Assembly (NCBI GenBank): GCA_003288255.1
Contig: CP026600.1
Span: 1,054,001-1,118,000, forward strand
Reading direction: 5' to 3'
Length of the DNA: 64,000 nt
Source of the DNA: Clostridiaceae bacterium 14S0207
Lineage (GTDB): Bacteria; Bacillota; Clostridia; Clostridiales; Clostridiaceae
Shown: positions 60,950 to 64,000 of the stretch, piece by piece
How the letters are laid out: each line of letters begins with the position of its first letter
Numbering within the stretch: the stretch's first letter is position 1
Translations under genes and position numbers: made by a program
The notes under the pieces: model-generated
The model's input: only the letters and a program-made list of their open reading frames with translations
What the model was told of the DNA's origin: nothing
Database searches by the model: none

Positions 60950-63250
60950 ATGATACGACCATTAAGTTATGAAGAAATTGCATTTAAATTTGATATTGAA
61001 AATATAGATGTTAAAAATATGGATTCTCAAGTCTTTGTTGAATTTAGAAATATATATGAAAGTTTAAAAACTGCAATTAATATTGAAGAGGATAACTATA
61101 ATATAGTTATTGCCGATAAATGTACTAAAGATAAAGTAGAAGACATTAAAATGCTTATAAAGGAAAACTGTAGTAAAAGAAAATTACATGATATTGTATA
61201 TGTCACATGTGAAAGAGAAATGGAACCTGAAGTATTAGTTTTGAATGCTGGAAATGGAAATAAGCTTAAAAATTTTTTAGAACATATAGAGGATAAATAC
61301 ACAGAAATAATTCTTAAATTTTATAATTCTTTTGATGAAATAGATAAAGATACAGTCCTACAAAAGTATCTACAAGATAGAAAGAGTATATTAAATCAAT
61401 TAATGGAGAGTTGTAAGGATAAAGGATTTGAAATTAATTATGGAGATGATGGATTTTCTTTTACACCTATTAAAGGCGAAGAAAAGATAACTGAAGAAGA
61501 ATTTGATGAGATGGATTTAAATGAAAAAGAATGTATTTTAGAAAATCTGAAAAATGTTAAAGAGATTGCAAGAGAGGTCGCAAAACATTTAAAAAATAAT
61601 GAAATACAATATTTAAAAGAGATGAAGAAAATCTTTAAAAATTATATAAATGAAGCCTTTAAAGATATAAAAGTACAATTATTAAATACGTTTAAACAAG
61701 ATACAGTGGCTATCAAATTTTTAGAAAAGGCAATAATTGAAACCAATACTACCATAGATGAAAGTTTTAATAAAGATTTTACAGAGGAACAGAAAAAAAT
61801 ATTAAAGTCTATATATAAATATAAAATATTTTTACTAACATCTAACGAAAAAGATGAAGTACCTATTGTATATGAGGAAGTACCAACTTATAAAAATATT
61901 TTTGGAAATGTAGAAATATCTCATGGTGATACAATAGGTGCTGAAAGTACATGTAATATACAGGTAGGAAGTTTATTAAAGGCCAATGATGGTTTTTTGA
62001 TTTTAGATCTAAAAGAATTACTTTCAGATAAATATGCTTATGCTAAATTAAAAAAAGTTTTAAAAGAAAAGAAATTTACTTTTGAAAATAATGGAGGTCT
62101 TATTAGTCTCTTAGCTTATGAAAGTTTTAAAGGAGAACCTATACCTATAAATGTTAAAATTGTTTTAATAGGAGGGTATAAGTACTTCCATTTACTATAT
62201 AGTTATGATTCAGATTTTAAGGAACTATTTAAAATATATCTTCAAGGTGAACATTTAATTCCAATTAATTCAGAGGCTAAAGAAGCGCTTATTCAAAATA
62301 TGCTGTATATGTGTAAAAAATATAAATGCAAGCCTCTAACTAATAAAGCTATAAAAGAGGTAGCTAGAATATTCTCAAAGGATAGTGAGAGAAGAGATAA
62401 ATTATATTTTGATAATGATAAATTAAAAGATATAATGATATTTTCAAGCGCTTATGCTATAGACAAGGGAAAAAGAAGTATAGAACTTAATGATATAATG
62501 AATGTTTCTTATAAAGAGGAATTAATAGAAAAATATATTAGAGATGAATATAAAGATGGAGAAATATTATTAAATTTAAAGGATAGTAGAGTAGGCGAAG
62601 TAAATGCTCTTTCTGTAATTGATTTAAATCATACTAAATTTGGCAAACCAATGAGAATAACTTGTACCTGTTCTAGAGGAAATGGAAGAATTATTGATGC
62701 TCAGAAAGAAAGTAACTTAAGTGGAAAGATTCATAGTAAAACTTTAAGCATATTAAAAGGTTTTTTAAATTCATTTATGGGAGGGTATAATGATATTCCT
62801 GTAGATTTTAATATTAGTTTTGAACAAATTTATAGTGTAGTTGAAGGGGATAGTGCATCTGTTGCAGAGGCTATGACCATTCTTTCAGCACTTTTAAAAG
62901 TTCCTATTAGACAGAATATTGCAGTTACAGGTTCTATAAATCAATTAGGAGAGGTACAACCAGTAGGTGGAATTAATGAAAAGATCGAGGGGTTTTTTAA
63001 AACTTGTAAATGTGTAGATACAGTAAATAATAAAGGTGTATTAGTTCCTTTTAGGAATTTCAATAATATAGTCTTAAAGGAAGAAGTGGAATTAGAAATT
63101 GCTAGAGGAAATTTCTATATTTATGCTATGGATAATATATTTGATGCTATAGATGTTTTATTTGATGGAGTAAACTTTAGAAATAGAAATATTTTAGATG
63201 ACATTCAAAAAGAACTTAGAAGATATACAGGAAAAAGAGATAGAAAATAA
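60950..63250 (+). CDS. Lon-family ATP-binding-type protease with degenerate P-loop
   Basis: The start at 60950 follows AAAGGAGGA. The 766-residue product ends with a Lon (S16) protease domain. Its Ser nucleophile is in VVEGDSASVAEAMTILSALL, the Lys in GGINEKIEGFFKTCK, and RITCTCSRGNGRIIDAQKES leads in. The middle resembles the AAA_32/LonB-like domain, with Walker-B-like NDGFLILDLKELLSDKYAYA. The expected Walker A position reads NIVIADKCTKDKVEDI, without the G-x-G-K-T. So ATP binding may be lost or altered while the protease dyad is intact. Length and order match the YcbZ/LonH-like subgroup. Confidence 0.75.
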   Translation: MIRPLSYEEIAFKFDIENIDVKNMDSQVFVEFRNIYESLKTAINIEEDNYNIVIADKCTKDKVEDIKMLIKENCSKRKLHDIVYVTCEREMEPEVLVLNAGNGNKLKNFLEHIEDKYTEIILKFYNSFDEIDKDTVLQKYLQDRKSILNQLMESCKDKGFEINYGDDGFSFTPIKGEEKITEEEFDEMDLNEKECILENLKNVKEIAREVAKHLKNNEIQYLKEMKKIFKNYINEAFKDIKVQLLNTFKQDTVAIKFLEKAIIETNTTIDESFNKDFTEEQKKILKSIYKYKIFLLTSNEKDEVPIVYEEVPTYKNIFGNVEISHGDTIGAESTCNIQVGSLLKANDGFLILDLKELLSDKYAYAKLKKVLKEKKFTFENNGGLISLLAYESFKGEPIPINVKIVLIGGYKYFHLLYSYDSDFKELFKIYLQGEHLIPINSEAKEALIQNMLYMCKKYKCKPLTNKAIKEVARIFSKDSERRDKLYFDNDKLKDIMIFSSAYAIDKGKRSIELNDIMNVSYKEELIEKYIRDEYKDGEILLNLKDSRVGEVNALSVIDLNHTKFGKPMRITCTCSRGNGRIIDAQKESNLSGKIHSKTLSILKGFLNSFMGGYNDIPVDFNISFEQIYSVVEGDSASVAEAMTILSALLKVPIRQNIAVTGSINQLGEVQPVGGINEKIEGFFKTCKCVDTVNNKGVLVPFRNFNNIVLKEEVELEIARGNFYIYAMDNIFDAIDVLFDGVNFRNRNILDDIQKELRRYTGKRDRK

Positions 63251-63286
63251 AAAAATCAGAGGTATTACTATGCCTCTGATTTTTTA
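63249..63286. terminator. Bidirectional terminator between convergent genes
   Basis: AAAAAATCAGAGG and CCTCTGATTTTTT form a 13-bp stem with a 10-base loop, T-tailed on both strands. Confidence 0.88.
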
Positions 63287-63306
63287 TATAATTAGTATAT
63301 CTATGA

Positions 63307-64000
63307 TTATACGTTAAATCTAAAGTTAACTACATCACCATCTTGCATGATGTATTCTTTACCTTCTAGTCTATAGCAGCCTTTTTCTTTTGCTGCAGCT
63401 TCAGAACCACATTCAACTAATTTATCAAAAGAAACTATTTCTGCTCTTATAAATCCTCTTTCGATATCAGAATGTATTTTTCCAGCAGCTTGAGGAGCTT
63501 TTGTATCTTTCTTTATAGTCCAAGCTCTAACTTCTTGTACTCCAGCTGTTAAGAAACTCATTAATCCTAGAAGAGAATAACTTGATTTTATTAATTTATC
63601 TAATCCAGATTCAGTTAATCCATATTCACTAAGCATTTCATTTTTTTCTTCATCAGGTAATGTTGATAATTCTTCTTCTAACTTAGCGCATACAACTATA
63701 ACTTCAGAGTTTTCAGCTTTAGCATAATCTTTAACTTTTTTTACAAAGTCATTTTCTAAATTACCAGCAGCTAAATCATCTTCACAAATATTAGCAACAT
63801 ATAAAACTGGTTTTGAACTTAAAAGGAAAAGACTTTTAACAAAAACCATTTCATCTTCAGTAAATTCAACACTTCTAACAGGTTTATTGTTTTCTAGAGT
63901 TTCCTTAATCTTTTCTAATATTACCATTTGTTCTCTAGCTTCTTTATCACCTGAACGAGCAAGTTTAGCTGTTTTATCTATTCTTCTTTCTAAAACTTCT
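63307..64000 (-). CDS. ychF: Redox-regulated ATPase/GTPase YchF, 5' part outside window
   Basis: YchF is an Obg-family P-loop ATPase that associates with ribosomes. The open frame extends past the window edge (LERRIDKTAKLARSGDKEAR precedes the first internal Met). The visible part covers the coiled-coil and the C-terminal TGS domain: VQEVRAWTIKKDTKAPQAAG, IHSDIERGFIRAEIVSFDKL and YIMQDGDVVNFRFNV, all diagnostic. The nucleotide-binding N-terminal half lies to the right. The gene ends in a shared terminator. Confidence 0.95.
   Translation of the reverse strand, partial: EVLERRIDKTAKLARSGDKEAREQMVILEKIKETLENNKPVRSVEFTEDEMVFVKSLFLLSSKPVLYVANICEDDLAAGNLENDFVKKVKDYAKAENSEVIVVCAKLEEELSTLPDEEKNEMLSEYGLTESGLDKLIKSSYSLLGLMSFLTAGVQEVRAWTIKKDTKAPQAAGKIHSDIERGFIRAEIVSFDKLVECGSEAAAKEKGCYRLEGKEYIMQDGDVVNFRFNV

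Overview
This is an AT-rich stretch of a Firmicutes chromosome, most likely a cluster I Clostridium. The evidence is the strongly A/T-biased codon use, AGGAGG-type ribosome sites, frequent TTG and GTG starts, a FliR-FlhB fusion, FliW-CsrA control genes and a short flagellin without D2/D3 domains. The layout resembles flagellar loci of Clostridium botulinum, C. novyi and C. haemolyticum, but the species cannot be fixed from sequence alone. Nearly every gene is on the + strand.

Region 1 (1-7530) is the late flagellar cluster: flgK (cut by the left edge), flgL, fliW, csrA, flaG, a small unknown gene, fliS, fliD, a FliT-like gene carrying a -1 frameshift, and the major flagellin. The flagellin is preceded by duplicated sigma-D promoters and a leader with a textbook CsrA-binding hairpin.

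Region 2 (7530-17730) is a flagellin glycosylation island under sigma-D-type promoters. It has two Maf (DUF115) glycosyltransferases, then a small unknown gene, a pseudaminic-acid-type nonulosonate pathway (pseB, a spsF/pseF-like gene, pseH, pseG, pseI; no pseC), the flagellin lysine methylase fliB and a sugar-nucleotide epimerase.

Region 3 (17730-29880) is the most unusual part. It holds a 2-aminoethylphosphonate-type ABC transporter (binding protein, ATPase, double-length permease), a winged-helix/cytidylyltransferase fusion, an IS6-like insertion sequence, then a soluble alkaline-phosphatase-superfamily protein. LicC-like and LicA-like genes (CDP-choline synthesis) and a second, paralogous phosphatase-superfamily protein follow. 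I infer two parallel cytoplasmic modules that activate small zwitterions (aminoethylphosphonate, choline) as CMP/CDP derivatives and transfer them to flagellin or its glycan. Region 4 (29880-31790) has two divergent minor flagellins, each with its own sigma-D promoter and terminator.

Region 5 (31790-54840) is the large early flagellar operon: flgB, flgC, fliE-fliK, flgD, flgE, flbD, motA, motB, fliL, fliO, fliP, fliQ, fliR-flhB, flhA, flhF, flhG, sigD, two small genes, and two rod-protein genes. It ends at a strong terminator. fliM, fliN/fliY and chemotaxis genes are absent from the window. The products build the export apparatus and basal body; SigD then activates the sigma-D promoters of regions 1, 2 and 4, and FliW/CsrA gates flagellin translation.

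Region 6 (54840-64000) is unrelated housekeeping: a divergent CbiB-like membrane protein, Mn-dependent pyrophosphatase, a P-type Ca2+ ATPase, an unknown protein, deoC, a Lon-family protease with a degenerate nucleotide-binding loop, and ychF (cut by the right edge). No tRNA, rRNA or CRISPR array was seen.
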